A stretch of DNA of 64,000 bases from Fomitopsis serialis (taxonomy: Eukaryota; Basidiomycota; Agaricomycetes; Polyporales; Fomitopsidaceae), in the NCBI RefSeq assembly GCF_022376445.1, contig NW_025954961.1:1612001-1676000 (forward strand), written 5' to 3'. Positions 1 to 10,892 of this stretch are shown here, in pieces. A program made the translations under genes and the position numbers. Within the stretch, counting starts at the first letter, position 1, and every line of letters begins with the position of its first letter. The notes beneath the pieces were generated by a model. It saw only the letters and a list, made by a program, of their open reading frames with translations, was not told where the DNA came from and ran no database searches.

Positions 1-811
1 GCTACATCCATCGCTTCTGCTTTGTCTCCTCAATACACAGTAGTACAGGCGGCCGCCTCGGCTGACTGGATGTTTCTGTCCAGTGTCATCTGGCTCGACG
101 TTGTGATCGTGCATGATGCACCGCCCTGCATGCCCACGTACCCAGTCTGTCACTGCCTATCCGGCCGGCTGAAGGAATGGACTGCCTTGTGCGTCAGCCT
201 TGCCATGAGTTCGTGCTCACGATCACTCTGGAGCGGTGCTGGCCTTCATTTCGGAACATGAGGCTGAATCGACTGTGTGTAGCCTGAACTCCTAGCACCT
301 TGTCCGAGAGCATGGCATTCAATGAATGGCACCTATGTAGACCGTCGTGTTCCACCTTCATTGCCACCGCTGAGTACGCCAGTTGACCACATGTTGACAC
401 TTGTGAATGGGACCAAGGCACTTGGCACCCTTCACGCCTCCTTTCGCGAGCCCACGAAGGGAAGAGGTTTCATGTCCACGAAGACGCGGTCTCTTGCCGA
501 CGTCCCCGACGAGGGCGGCTCACCCCGATTCACGTCCCTCGGCAGGATGGCGAGATATTTGGATATCTGCAGCGAGTCTCACTTTCGCTTCGAGGAGCGC
601 ATCACAACCTTCAACAGCAGAGTGGCTTGCCATCGCAGACCTCTCTAGTCCCTGTGGTTCGACCTTCGGAGTGACCTCGCTGAATAAGTTGCCATCGGCG
701 TCACATTCGCAAACCCACAATGATCTCCTAAGAAAGAACAACCCGTACAGATACAGCATTCCCACTGGCATACACAAGCAAGCATCACTACACCTCGGCC
801 CCGCCCTCAAC
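1..811. other. No supportable gene at window start
   Basis: Several short open frames overlap here on both strands, but none has a recognisable domain, plausible splicing or family resemblance. The right end is the 3' flank of the oxygenase gene that stops at 812-814. A gene continuing from outside the window cannot be excluded. Confidence 0.5.
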
Positions 812-2246
812 TCAAGTATACGTCTCCGACAACCTGCGCACGATGTACTGCTCCGTCGTCACGGGCGAGTACTTCGCCTTGCCGGCCGCTGTGCACGTCG
901 GCAGGCACTCGATGCGCGCGCCCTGGTTCGGGTTGCAGAAGAAGGCGATGGACTGCCGGGCGGGCGTGATGGACTCGGTCTCGCTGATCTTTTTGGCAGG
1001 CGGCGCGACGACGCGGTGGAGCGTCGAGCGGAGGACGTCGTTGCTCCAGCGCGCGAGAAGGTCACCGGCGTTGATGACGATGGTGCCGGGCTGTGTGCGT
1101 GGGTGAGCTGTGCAGATTTGGTATGTGCATCGGCGTTGGGACGTACGATAGGTGTCGCGGGCTGGTATTGCTTGGTATGCGGATTCTGTACCTCCAAGCC
1201 GCCAACCTGAGCAAAAGACGTGACAAATGAGAGGCGTTCATGCGTATTCGCGAAAAACATACCGAGTCTTGGAAGAGAAGTGTCAGGGTGCCATAGTCTA
1301 GTCACTGCAGTTAGTCCTGTCCAAAAGTACACATATTTCTGGCGACGTGCCAGAATGGGCACCAGCGCGTGCCTGCCCGTCCTGCTCAAGTAGATGCCTC
1401 CTGATAGGCGGGTAGCTCAGCAGTCGGAGATTATGATACTGCTCGTGGATCTTGTCATCGAAGAACGTCTCTTCCAAGTCGAGACCGATCGCAATCGCGC
1501 GCATGACGAGGGAGTGCAAGTCGTGGCAAGTCTGGAAGAAATGCAGCATGGTCTCGCGGAAGTCGGGAGCGGCGCGTTCCTCCGGCCAGCGATTCTTCCA
1601 TGTCTTATCCCAGTCGCGGCCAATTTCCATCGTCTCCTTGAAGTCGGGGGCTTTGGCGCGGAGCTCGGCGATCTCATTTGCGTCAGCGGACTGTGTGACG
1701 CGCTCGCGGCCGATCTTGACGTATCCACGGTTGGCGCGTGGGTCCTCCCAAGCAAGCTTGTCCTAAAGTGGCTCTGAGGATTGCTGCAGAGGGAAAAGAA
1801 GCGGATAAGCACTCACTTTCATTTCTGCAGGGAGTTTGAAAAACTCAGCGCTCTAGAGCGATACATACTCGGAGTAAGTACAGCGCAGCGAAACAACGAG
1901 CGGTAACACACCTTCTGGAACGTATGCTTGACTGTGCTGTCCGGGATTCCATGCTTGTCCAGGTAAATGAAGCCGACCTCCTTGAAGCCGCTCACAATCT
2001 CATCCGCGGTGCGCCTCTTCTCTGACAGCGAAGTCGCTGCGCGGAACTTGCTGAAGTCGATGAGAGGGATCCGAAAGGTAGTGTCGGACTTGACGTCCTG
2101 TTATACGTGTAGGTTTCCCTTCATATCCAGAGTGTTGGTGGGTGCAAGGAACTGACCTCCGCGAGAGTAGCAAGCGCCCGAGACTGCCAGCATCGGGACG
2201 CCGGGGCGAATGCACGGAGACCACTGCCTAGCTTGCTGAACGACAT
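812..2246 (-). CDS. 2-oxoglutarate/Fe(II)-dependent oxygenase, isopenicillin-N-synthase-like
   Basis: Spliced gene. Exon 1 (2157-2246) encodes 30 residues, MSFSKLGSGLRAF...ALATLAE, basic and Ser/Ala-rich, so a mitochondrial presequence is possible. The next exons carry the N-terminal DIOX_N region (IPLIDFSKF, then GFKEVGFIYLDKHGIP). The central helical part contains FFQTCHDLHSLVMRAIAIGL and HNLRLLSYPPI. The iron site is readable as AGAHSDYGTLTLLF (His and Asp), followed by GGLEVQNP and the distal His in LRSTLHRVVAPP. ARQSIAFFCNPN supplies the Arg/Ser that normally binds 2-oxoglutarate. The frame ends VRRLSETYT and stop. The codon for the metal-binding Asp is split by a 53-nt intron (1298-1350) that begins GC and ends AG. 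The substrate cannot be told from sequence; relatives include flavonol-synthase-like and antibiotic-biosynthesis enzymes. No biosynthetic neighbours are present, so a lone oxygenase is more likely than a cluster member. Confidence 0.87.
1298..1350 (-). other. Putative GC-AG intron in the oxygenase gene
   Basis: The intron starts GCACGTCG and ends GACTAG, with an ideal branch site (GGACTAAC) 13 nt before the acceptor. Removing these 53 nt joins CATTCTG to ACTATGGC and restores the universally conserved HSDYG iron-site motif. Without splicing the frame reads a foreign tail and stops. No GT donor nearby gives the right phase. Confidence 0.75.
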
Positions 2247-2900
2247 CCTGAGCGACTCTGAAAGTGATAGCTGCAGTCGGGACGCACAGTCTGAGTCTAC
2301 TGTCAGTATATATCGCGCGGATGTTCCTTCGTGCTATCGGAGGGCAGGTCTCGCGTGAACCTATCTACACCGCTCGACTTGCCAGATCAAGATTATGGTT
2401 CGCGGTTCGCACTCAGCGGCGGTGGCTGCTATATATTCGGAACCTACCTTGAACCTTAGTTCGTATCTCCTTACCGCCATCCAGGCCACTGCGAGCCCGT
2501 CAATCGCAGTCTTCAACGGTGCAGTACGTCCAGCGATGTAGTCTCTACACGTGGTGACACCGATACTAACCCATCGTACGCGGCGGACTCAGGCTGTAAG
2601 TACTACTACTTGCATAGGACAATATGCCACGATCTCTGGGTAGCCCGCCGCTTCCTCCATATACCTCACGCGACGTATCCCCCGTGTGAGTCCTGACTAC
2701 TTCGATGACTCGAAAGGTCCCCTCATTCACTACCAATGAACTAGCCGGCGGGGCTATCAGCCATTTACAGCTGGTCATAGCAATCCGAATTATCCGGGAC
2801 ATGATATGTGCGTCTCTGAGATCTCTAGTTCAGTGTATACATATCGGAGCCTCAGAGCTCACACCACTTACTTCATAGCGGTCATCAGGAGACATCACCA
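2247..2900. promoter_or_regulatory. Divergent intergenic region
   Basis: About 650 bp between the start codons of the oxygenase (left, minus strand) and the coiled-coil membrane protein (right, plus strand). It should hold both promoters. No clear TATA box or repeated operator stands out. Confidence 0.4.
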
Positions 2901-4175
2901 TTGATATTGAACTCTGATTTTCCTGCATATGGTTCTCAACCTGGATCGCCACCTCCGAAGCCCCAGCCGCTCTTGCATAAGATCAAGACCATCCCGATCT
3001 GGGTCTGGATTGTGATTGCAGCGACTTGCAGCGCGGGGATTGTGGCCAGCATCCAGACTTATCGCGTGGTGGCATTGAACCATCGCCTTGCAGAGTATCC
3101 TCCCACGCGTGCCGAGTTGGACGAGTTGAAGCAAGAGTGGGGCCTCGAGCTCACCGCGCATAAGCAAATGCAGGATTATGACAAGTGGGCAGAGGATCGC
3201 CTCGCGTTTGAACGCGAGAGGGATGAATGGTTGGTGGCTCGAAGGGATTATCGTGTCGATCAGGAGAGCTGGGACCGACAGAGGCAGCTGTATGAAGAAG
3301 CTACCGAGGATTGGCGCGGGGCAAAGCAGGACTACGAACGCGTCAAGAAGTTCTGGGCACATGAGAAGGAGGGATGGGAGCCGAGCAGAAAACTTGGGAG
3401 CTGGAGCGCGAGCATTGGGCACAAGAACAAGAGAGACGCAACAATACATGGAAGAAGACGCACACCGCTTCCGTCTGAGTGAAGGCAACGCGTTGGGCTT
3501 GTCCTGGACTCATGTCGAGAGCCATGAATGCGTCGCCCACGGTACGCGCGAATACACAGCACGCATCACATTTGATGCGGAGAAGGCTTGTGAACTGCCA
3601 ATCGCCGTCAATGGCGCCGTTTTCGGTACACCCCAAGAATGCAAAATGGTGAGTCGCTTCGATCTCACGCAGATGACTGCTGATGACTATGATCCATCGA
3701 CAGGATGGGGATTCTCTTGTAAGCCGTTGGTCCATTGATCGAGGTCAAGCATCGTGTAAAACGTACTGGGGCGATCTCGTCGATAAGGTGCGTCCTTCAG
3801 CAGAATCAGTTCGAGTAGCCATAGTACTAAACAGCGGTCTTGTAGGGTTGTACTGGCCAGGGCTCTGGAAAGCATGTGAGTGATTCCTGTCACAGCTCTA
3901 GGTAGTCATGGAACTCACAGATGTCCCTTCTATGCTGCTACAGCGCTTCGAAGCACGTCTATGGGGTCTTCCACTGGAATTCGATCTACGGGGATGGCCA
4001 TGTGCACAACCACCCCTATCGATATCCGCAGTCAGCACTTCAACAGCCCAGTGCATTGCGAGGATAGAGTACGTACTGTCCCTAATGCATTACTGCCACG
4101 AGACTTATTCGGATACAGGGTTTATTCTCTGGGATGGTCGGCATGTGGGATGTCGATGACAAATCTTGCTCGTGA
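2901..4175 (+). CDS. Basidiomycete membrane-anchored coiled-coil, Cys-rich protein (frame-broken)
   Basis: N-terminal 30 residues are Pro/Ser-rich, then one membrane helix (IPIWVWIVIAATCSAGIVAS), then a highly charged Trp-rich coiled coil of about 130 residues (WAEDRLAFERERDEW, WDRQRQLYEEATEDW). This leads into a Cys-rich domain: SHECVAHGTREYTARI, KACELPIAVNG, then after introns SRWSIDRGQASCKTYW, GCTGPGSGKH, RFEARLWGL, MAMCTTTPIDI, HFNSPVHCED and finally MWDVDDKSC before the stop. I recall this layout from uncharacterised proteins abundant in mushroom genomes; a type II membrane protein with an extracellular Cys-rich domain is inferred. Three frame changes (near 3378, 3440-3450 and 3995) each behave as one missing base, the last in a GGGG run. 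It is either a decaying copy or an intact gene with consensus errors; errors of the same kind elsewhere favour the second. Confidence 0.65.
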
Positions 4176-5144
4176 ACCATCCGGAATGTTGCACTCTACG
4201 TCGGCATTCCCTTCCCTTCATGTGAGTTACCTCTGGGTCTATCATAGCGAGCCGAAGCGACACCTCTTTCAAACACCTGTAACTGACCCTTGACAGGTAT
4301 ATGCGGCTCACCTGCCTCCAGGTTGTACAAATACTGTCTTCGCTGTTATCTGATCCTCGCTCGTTATGCTGTCGTACGCCCTGAATCGCTTTGTGTTTGT
4401 TTTCTTGCCTGCTTGCTCGTCGATTCGTCCATCGCTGTAACACCTGTATGACTTGTGCAATTCATAAGCAATATTGCCTGGCAGCACGCTGCCATGAATC
4501 TATTGAGAAGTGGGGCGGTAGGCCGGCAGGGGTGACCCACGCATGGGAAGTTCCAATTCAGTGGTAGGGTGACGCGCGTAACATTCGAGGCGCACAATTG
4601 GGGAGTCGGACGCTGGTTCAGGTTCGCACCGATTATCACTGCCAGCTTCGTACCCAGGAACGGAAGCTCCTCCGCCTGTCGTTGGGTTGTCGAAGTGAAC
4701 TTGGGTCACCTGGCAGTGCGTTGCTTATTCGGATGCGCGCATACATGGCGGTCGACGTGAACGGGGTAATATCAGATAGACCCTAATAGACCTCATGTAG
4801 TATGACATGGGCACGGTGAGTGCTTCTCCTTAGCGAAGTTACGCTTCCTCACTGGCAGACACGAATTGAAGTCACTGGACCATTAGTAATCGCAGGGAGT
4901 GAGATTGACTGGCATGCTACTGCAGAATTGTTTCCACTGTCGTTTCAGTTGAATCGTCCCTGCTAGACCTTATTTCTTCACGATTGTACACACCGATGTC
5001 TCGTTCTCAAAGCGTTGACCTTAGAATATATGTACACAGAATCATCAAAATATGAGAAATCCACGGTATCAATGCAGGAGGGATGCGAGCGAGGTACAAT
5101 AGTGGTACAGTGATTCATCGGACAAAAGGACTAATGCGACATGT
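4176..5144. other. Intergenic, no gene seen
   Basis: Lies between two convergent genes (the coiled-coil protein and the BTB protein). Only short overlapping frames without domains, and no repeats or RNA genes recognised. Confidence 0.5.
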
Positions 5145-7635
5145 TCAAGCTGTTACATTGACAACCGGAGAGCGTAGCCGCCGGAAAAGGGCCATAAGAG
5201 TCTTGCCGCCTTCCGGGCCCCATCTGCGCACCAGGTTAGCGTACGCGGCATTGACGAAGGATGTAGCACATACTCTCCACCCGCCACTTCCTCACAGCAA
5301 CGCTCAAACTCCTCGGAGACTGAGACTTCTTCCCACTTATCGACGACATAATCCTGTGAACGGCGAGTCACCTTCTCACTATGACAAAAATCCAGACGAT
5401 GAAGTACCTCCACAAAGGAATGCAGCTCGTCCCAAGCTGACGTCGCGAGCAGTACAGGGAAGCTCGACTGAGGTGTGACCGTGGACATGATATGCTCCAT
5501 CGCCAGCGAGGCAAGCCCCGGCATCCCATACCTGTGAGCAACCTGGTACATCGACAACGCAGATGCGGGCGGTGGAGAGGGCGTCGGGTGCGGGTGAGGA
5601 TCAGGCGTGGATGCGGCGGGCGGGTGAGACCTTTGGCGTTGCTGGCGCGGAGAGATCGGGTAGTGGGGAGGCGTCACGAAGGTACCGCCGGATGGCGAGA
5701 TCGGAACGGGCACGGCCTTTGCGCCGCGTGAGGAGGGAGCGGCTGGAGCCGACGGAGATACGGTCAGCGTATTCGGGCCACCAGGTGTGGAGGATGTGCC
5801 CGAGCGTCGCGGCTGGGTCGCCGGAGAACGAGACGAGGTAGCGGAAGTTTTGGTCGCCGCCGTGCTCCTCGAGGGTGTTGTTGGCACAGGGCCTGAGCTC
5901 TGCCTCGAGTCGAATAACCGTTTATCCTTTGACTGTGGGCTGACACTCTTCCCGCCGTTTGAACGTGCGCTCTCCGCGCTGGTAACACTCCGTGCGTCGC
6001 TCACGCCGGCGAACTCGGGAGGCGAACCCTTTGAGAAAGTCTTCCATTCCCACTCGTCCGGAGAGCCAGGCGTGCTGACGCCTCGTGCACTCCAGCCTGC
6101 ACCAATGCCGTCCACCGCCTCTCTGGGATCGTCTTCCTTCCGGAAGAGGAGCCAATTGGCATACACGAACTTGAGCAGCCAGTATATCGTCACGAAATCG
6201 GCTTCCTCGACGACGACGCTGTAGATCTTGCGCTCGCCGGGGTGCAAGACCGCGGAACTGTTCTCAAGGAACGATGAACCAAGCATTGTCGCGAAATACT
6301 CAGACCGCCTGATCAGGATGTCTGCATGCGCCCAAATGATACGTTTCCTCGCTATGGTCTGCGGTCCTGCCGTATGCGAGGCTGATGACGTGTGGCTCGA
6401 GGAGCCTGCTGTGCTTGGTGTAGGTGGCTCTTGCTCAGCTATCGCTTCTTGCGCATCGCGACGCTCGAGACAAACAAACTGAACGTCACCAGTGTCTATG
6501 CAAGCTGATGAGCATTGGATGCCATGTGATCGAAGTAGCGACTCACTCGGATTATCCAATGACGCCTCAAGGCCCTCCAGCAGGTCACGCGGCACATAAT
6601 ACGCAGATGGCTGCTGTGGGAAGAAAGGCCCGGCAGGTGTGTGCATCTGTACGCATATAACAAACGAGTCCGTCTCTCTGATTCGCGGGTTCTCGAGCAG
6701 AGACGACAAGGGAGGCAACGGACATTCTGTACGACACGAGATGCATGTCAGACACGGTGAACGCAATTCCAGAAGGCATATAGATACTCACCCCAAACCT
6801 CGCTCTCCTGTCGGAAGACCCAGCCATTGTGCCAGTATTCCCAAGCCCAGTCGGCGCGTGCACCGCGTTCGCCTGCTCGGTCATCCTGACATTTGATGGC
6901 CGCGAACATTGACGTCGACATCTCGTAGTCTGTGTTGTCGACCATGAGTGAAGTAACATACAGCGACAATACCGGCAGGTGGCTTCGCAAGCCCGACGAT
7001 GTTGCGAGATCAGTAGTGTCAGGAGCGGGGATTTTAGCTGTGGACGTCAGGTTAACTTAGCAGACTCTGTTCAATGGTAGGACGTGCCAATTTCCAGCTT
7101 GAATTTCCCGTCTCCAATGATGGGGGCTTCTTTCAAGACCTCAAAGTCATCTGCATCAGGTGATGTTCCTTCCCCTTCCTCTGCTTCGCCCGCAACATCA
7201 TCGGAGGCGTCTGGACTTTCCACGAAGTCCCTCAATCGGTGTACGTCCCGCACCACCCATTCGAACGCCTGCACCGAGAAGTCAAGTGTCAATCGATAGG
7301 AACGACATCTAGGTGCATGTGCTTACAGTGAATGACCACTGTCTAGTGCTCAGCTCCTCCGGCATCTGGGCTTGGTACGACAAGCCTGAAAGGGTCGAGT
7401 TGCGCCTGCCACCCGCAGGTGTGGACACGAGAACGGTAGGCGTGGACACGGACGAGCTGGACTCCCAGCCTTGCCCACCCGAGTTGGAGCCACTTGAAGA
7501 GAACACAGAGGTAGAAGACGAAGCCGAGCGGTGCGTGTAGGTCGACCAAGGCCAGTGTGGCCGCGAGAGGGGAGAAGGACGTCCTGGAGAGCCTGGCAGT
7601 CCTCGTACTGAAGATTGCCTCAGATGATCAGACAT
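5145..7635 (-). CDS. BTB/POZ domain protein with split BTB fold and long Ser/Pro-rich insert
   Basis: Start taken at MSDHLRQSS (7633-7635); an in-frame ATG at 7728 is the alternative. The N-terminal region is Ser-rich, then a MATH-like stretch runs across exons: QWSFT, AFEWVVRDVHRLRDFVES, GDGKFKLEI, LPVLSLYVTSLMVD and WEYWHNGWVFRQESEVW. BTB sequence follows: KRIIWAHADILIRRSEYFATM, SSFLENS, ERKIYSVVVEEADFVTIYWLL and KFVYANWLLF. About 170 Ser/Pro/Thr-rich residues then interrupt it before the fold resumes with MYQVAHRYGMPGLASLAMEH and ATSAWDELHSFVE. The last two introns (branch GCTAAC in the final one) lead to a C-terminus EWGPEGGKTLMALFRRLRSP and a stop at 5145-5147. BTB proteins of this type usually bridge substrates to Cullin-3 ligases; that role is inferred. 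No frame breaks seen. One intron (7038-7087) is GC-AG. Confidence 0.75.
7038..7087 (-). other. Putative GC-AG intron in the BTB gene
   Basis: A 50-nt intron beginning GCACGTCC and ending GTCCACAG, with GCTAAG/TTAACC as possible branch sites. Splicing joins GAAATTG to CTAAAATCCC and keeps the frame (EIAKIPAPDTTD). Read-through hits TGA within eight codons, and the only nearby GT donor produces an immediate TAA. Confidence 0.65.
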
Positions 7636-7975
7636 ATGGCGTGTACGTAGGGGCAAACAGTTGCTTTGCCGTACTGAAAGACGGTCGTACGAAGACAAAG
7701 CGGCAGGACAAGCCACAACACCCATCACTGCGACCGCGCGGATCTCGATCTACGTGCGTCAGTCACGGGACCGCGCCTAATCCTCCGTATACTTGGTCCT
7801 TCAATGAAGCCTAAGAAGAACCGTGCAAACCTGCCTCAACGGTATTCCAGTCATGCAGTGCAACACGGCAGCAATGCGATTATGAGCGTTTTGCATCTTA
7901 AGCGAAAAACATGATAGCAATGCAAGTACAGATCAGGCCCCCATCCGAAACATCCCTATAGTCCGACGCAAGGCT
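7636..7975. other. Short intergenic region
   Basis: 340 bp between the BTB gene start and the thiolase stop codon, both on the minus strand. It holds the BTB promoter and the thiolase 3' end. No clear element seen. Confidence 0.4.
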
Positions 7976-9433
7976 CTACAACTTCTGGATGACGACCGCA
8001 GACGCGGCACCACCGCCGTTGCAAACACCCGCCGCGCCGTACTCACCCGACTTCAGCGCATGGATGAGGGACACAATGATACGCGAGCCAGAATTGCCAA
8101 TGGCGTGACCCAGCGCGACCGCACCACTGTAACGCGTCGTCAGCCCATATCCATCGAAGTCAAGGACAAGACGTACCCGTTAACGTTAATCTTTGCAGGG
8201 TCGATGCCGAGCACCTTCTCGGCTATCCGGACGACCGCGGAGAACGCCTCGTTGATCTCGAAGAGGGAGATGTCCTCGAGCTTGAGGTTTGCCCGTTCGA
8301 GCGCCTTGGGGAGCGCGACGGTAGGGGCGATGGGGAAGTCAATGGGGTCAAGGCCAGCATCCGCGTAGGCTGTGCACCCAAGTCAAGATCGAAATACATG
8401 AAAGAATGTTGGTACGTACAGATGATCTTCGCAATAGGCTGTACACCAAGCTCCTTCGCCTTCTCTGCAGACATGAGGATCAGAGCAGATGCGCCGTCGT
8501 TCAGTGGTGATGAGTTTGCGGGTGTGATCGTTCCACCCTTCTTGAATGCAGCGTTGAGGGTGGGGATCTTCTCGTAGATGACGCGCTTGTACTGCTCGTC
8601 CTCCGCAACAATGGTGTCGCCCTTCTTGCCCTTGATCGTCACGGGCGCAATCTCCGCGTCAAACGCGCCCGCCTTCCATGCGCGCTCGGCACGGCGGAAG
8701 GACTCGATAGCGTGTGCATCCTGCGACTCGCGAGTGATCTGGTGTTTCTCCGCTGCCGCCTCGCCGCAGTTGCCCATTGCGAAATCGTTGTAGACATCCC
8801 AGAGCCCGTCCGTCTGCAGGGAGTCCTTAGTCTCGAACTTGCCAAATGCGGGGTTCTGGCGGGGAAGGAGGAATCTAGAAGGCGTTTGAGCGACCGTGTC
8901 AGCCTTGGCAATTATGACGAGCTGGATAGTACGCACGGTGCATTGCTCATGCTCTCCATACCACCGGCAGCAACCACACTCTTGTACCCGTCTGGATGCT
9001 CTGCGCTGCAGCATGACCGCCTTCATACCGCTCGCGCAGACCTTGTTACAGTCGTCGCGTCTGACTTCGAGCTCATGCCGCGTTGAGCGCAACTTGGCGT
9101 GCAGGCGACTGGCCAACGCCGGCCTGGACGACATTGCCGTAGTAGAGCTCCTCAATGAGGTCCGGGTTAACCTTCGACTTCTCAATCGCATGCTTGAGGG
9201 CGATGGCACCGAGCTGAGGGGCGGTCAGGGCCTTCAGCGTGCCATTGAAGGAGCCGACAGGGGTGCGCGAAGCAGAGACAATAACAACTTCGTGAGAAGA
9301 CTAAAACGGCGGAGTCAGCCAGGGTCATCAGAGGAGCATTCTCTCTACGCACCATATGGCGAACAAAGGAGGCGAGACGGCGTGAAGCAGAGATGGAGGA
9401 AGAGGGGGAGGACGCGAGGCGTACAGCTAGCAT
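7976..9433 (-). CDS. ERG10: Acetyl-CoA C-acetyltransferase (acetoacetyl-CoA thiolase), likely mitochondrial
   Basis: Catalyses reversible condensation of two acetyl-CoA, feeding mevalonate/sterol synthesis or running ketone and isoleucine breakdown. Exon 1 encodes 28 residues rich in Arg/Ser without acids ([20 protein letters not shown]...), a good mitochondrial presequence. Exon 2 begins [20 protein letters not shown]. Other landmarks are [20 protein letters not shown], the nucleophile region [76 protein letters not shown], the catalytic His in [13 protein letters not shown], the second Cys in [12 protein letters not shown], and the end VVIQKL. Between 8985 and 9078 the frame slips four times, each explained by one missing base, although the protein can be followed throughout. 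Elsewhere the exons are clean. Met28, directly before intron 1, could start a cytosolic form. Confidence 0.9.
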
Positions 9434-9918
9434 GTTTGAAACAATTTGTAGTGTTTATATGCCACTCGCTAGTGGAATGAGCCGACCAATCGCCCTATCT
9501 GATCACTTGCCAATCGTACCACTCGTAAATGCGCGAGGCTTGCCGGTCGCGTCTGTAGGATGTGAGACCACTTCCTCGAACAGCCTCAGGCTTCTTATAA
9601 ACAGTGTCGGCGAGCCAATTTGTCCCATGACCGAGGCTGCTTTCGCCGGATCGCGGTTGCGGGGATCATGTGCTTTCGAGGCAACACAAAATGCGGGGGA
9701 GGCCCCGGTAAGACGCCGGATGCACAACTCTGGCACAAATGAACCGGCCGGACAATCCGACGGCGACTTCGCGCGAGCTATACAGACGGATGCCTGTTAG
9801 ACAACATGGTGGATTGAAGGCAGACGCTCCCAGATAACGGCAAGGCACAGCAGAGCGTACTAAAGTACCAGAAGACACGACTCAAGCTCAGAGCATGTAC
9901 CACACACAACAGGAGTCC
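9434..9918. other. Intergenic between thiolase start and ATG10 stop
   Basis: 485 bp, both flanking genes on the minus strand, so this is the thiolase promoter plus the ATG10 3' region. Overlapping short frames lack any domain. Confidence 0.4.
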
Positions 9919-10687
9919 TCAATGGAGATCAACGATCTGACCAACAACCATGAACCATATTTCCAACCAACGTACAAGCACCTGTTCTTCAGTCCATCCT
10001 TCTTGTGCACTTCAGACATAACCTCACCCACCGCCTCTGGGGTATGGCATGGATGGAAGTACCAAGCGGGTGTTCCAAGGACGGGGTGGTCGCCTTGGGA
10101 GAGAAGCGGGAAGGAGGCGCCCTGCTCAGAGAGCGCAAATGTCGTTGCGTCGGGTTTGGGAACAGCGTGCGATCGCAATAAAGATGAAGCCATCATCTCA
10201 GTCAGACTGAGAGGTACGCCATCTGTTGAGAGGTTGAAGGCATATAAGAAGATCAGCTGGAGGAGGAAGACCTACTGCTGTGATGAACAGTGAAGTAGAA
10301 CGCAGGTACCCGGTATGTTGGGGAGTACACCACGGATTGTGTGCACGTTAGAGCCTTCCTGGACACCGGGGCTGTTGCTTCATCCTCACATTCATCCGGC
10401 ACATGTCCACAATCGTCTTCCTTGTCGAACGGTAGCACCTCAGAAGCCTTGAATGATAACGGCACGGAGCGAGACATATAGCCTAGCGCGGGAACAAACT
10501 GAGACGACTCAGAGAGACAGCTACGCAACAGGTGAGCGTTGCGCACTTGGTGTTCACTCCACGTCCAGTCCGACGGATAGACAGAGGAGGTACAGACATT
10601 TTTAGAAGATCGCGTCCCATGTTCGGCGATATAGGCTTTGCACGCCGTCTCGAACTGATCGCGCGAGAGGGAGGAGGACTCGGACAT
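9919..10687 (-). CDS. ATG10: Autophagy E2-like enzyme Atg10
   Basis: Atg10 is the E2-like enzyme that passes Atg12 from Atg7 to Atg5 in autophagosome formation. Reading on the minus strand: MSESSSLSRDQFETACKAYI, then DWTWSEHQ, an in-frame 48-nt intron, FVPALGYMSRSVPLSF, an acidic loop (FDKEDDCGHVPDECEDE), YSPTYRVPAFYFTVHHS, NGVPLSLTEMM, then LSQGDHPVLGTPAWYFHPCH. The HPC-H/T element holds the catalytic cysteine of the Atg3/Atg10 family. After the last intron the C-terminus is VLVRWLEIWFMVVGQIVDLH. The last acceptor is clear, but three donors (intron of 29, 41 or 50 nt) all keep frame; the 50-nt one starting GTGGGT is most normal in size. Length near 200 residues fits Atg10 and not the larger Atg3. 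Head-to-head with eS1, 205 bp between start codons. Confidence 0.85.
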
Positions 10688-10892
10688 GGGAGGAGGTCGT
10701 GAGGTGTGGCGTGGGAAGGAACGTTACAGTTGCACAGTAAGGTTCGCAGCCACCGGGGATTCCCACAGCCATACTCGGTCGTACGCGTCAAGCGCTCACC
10801 GCTGCTGCACCACGCCCAAAACTCAGCCCGTCCAAGTGCCGGTGCTCTCCTCCCCTGCGGTCGCTACCACCTGAACCGACCCCTCCTCCACC
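10688..10892. promoter_or_regulatory. Bidirectional promoter ATG10 / eS1
   Basis: Only 205 bp separate the divergent start codons. The right part is C/T-rich (CCCCTCCTCCACC just before the eS1 ATG), as is common upstream of fungal ribosomal-protein genes. No TATA box seen. Confidence 0.55.

Noticed and set aside
407..1210. 267-codon plus-strand frame at the window start
   Set aside because: Its second half is antisense to the oxygenase exons that hold the conserved catalytic His and Arg; the first half has no domain.
2901..4175. Calling the coiled-coil protein a pseudogene
   Set aside because: Every break is one missing base, as in essential genes nearby, and splice sites and Cys pattern are intact. 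Kept as a CDS with a warning.
812..9433. Secondary-metabolite gene cluster around the 2-oxoglutarate oxygenase
   Set aside because: No polyketide synthase, peptide synthetase, terpene cyclase, P450 or cluster regulator is nearby; neighbours are unrelated housekeeping genes.
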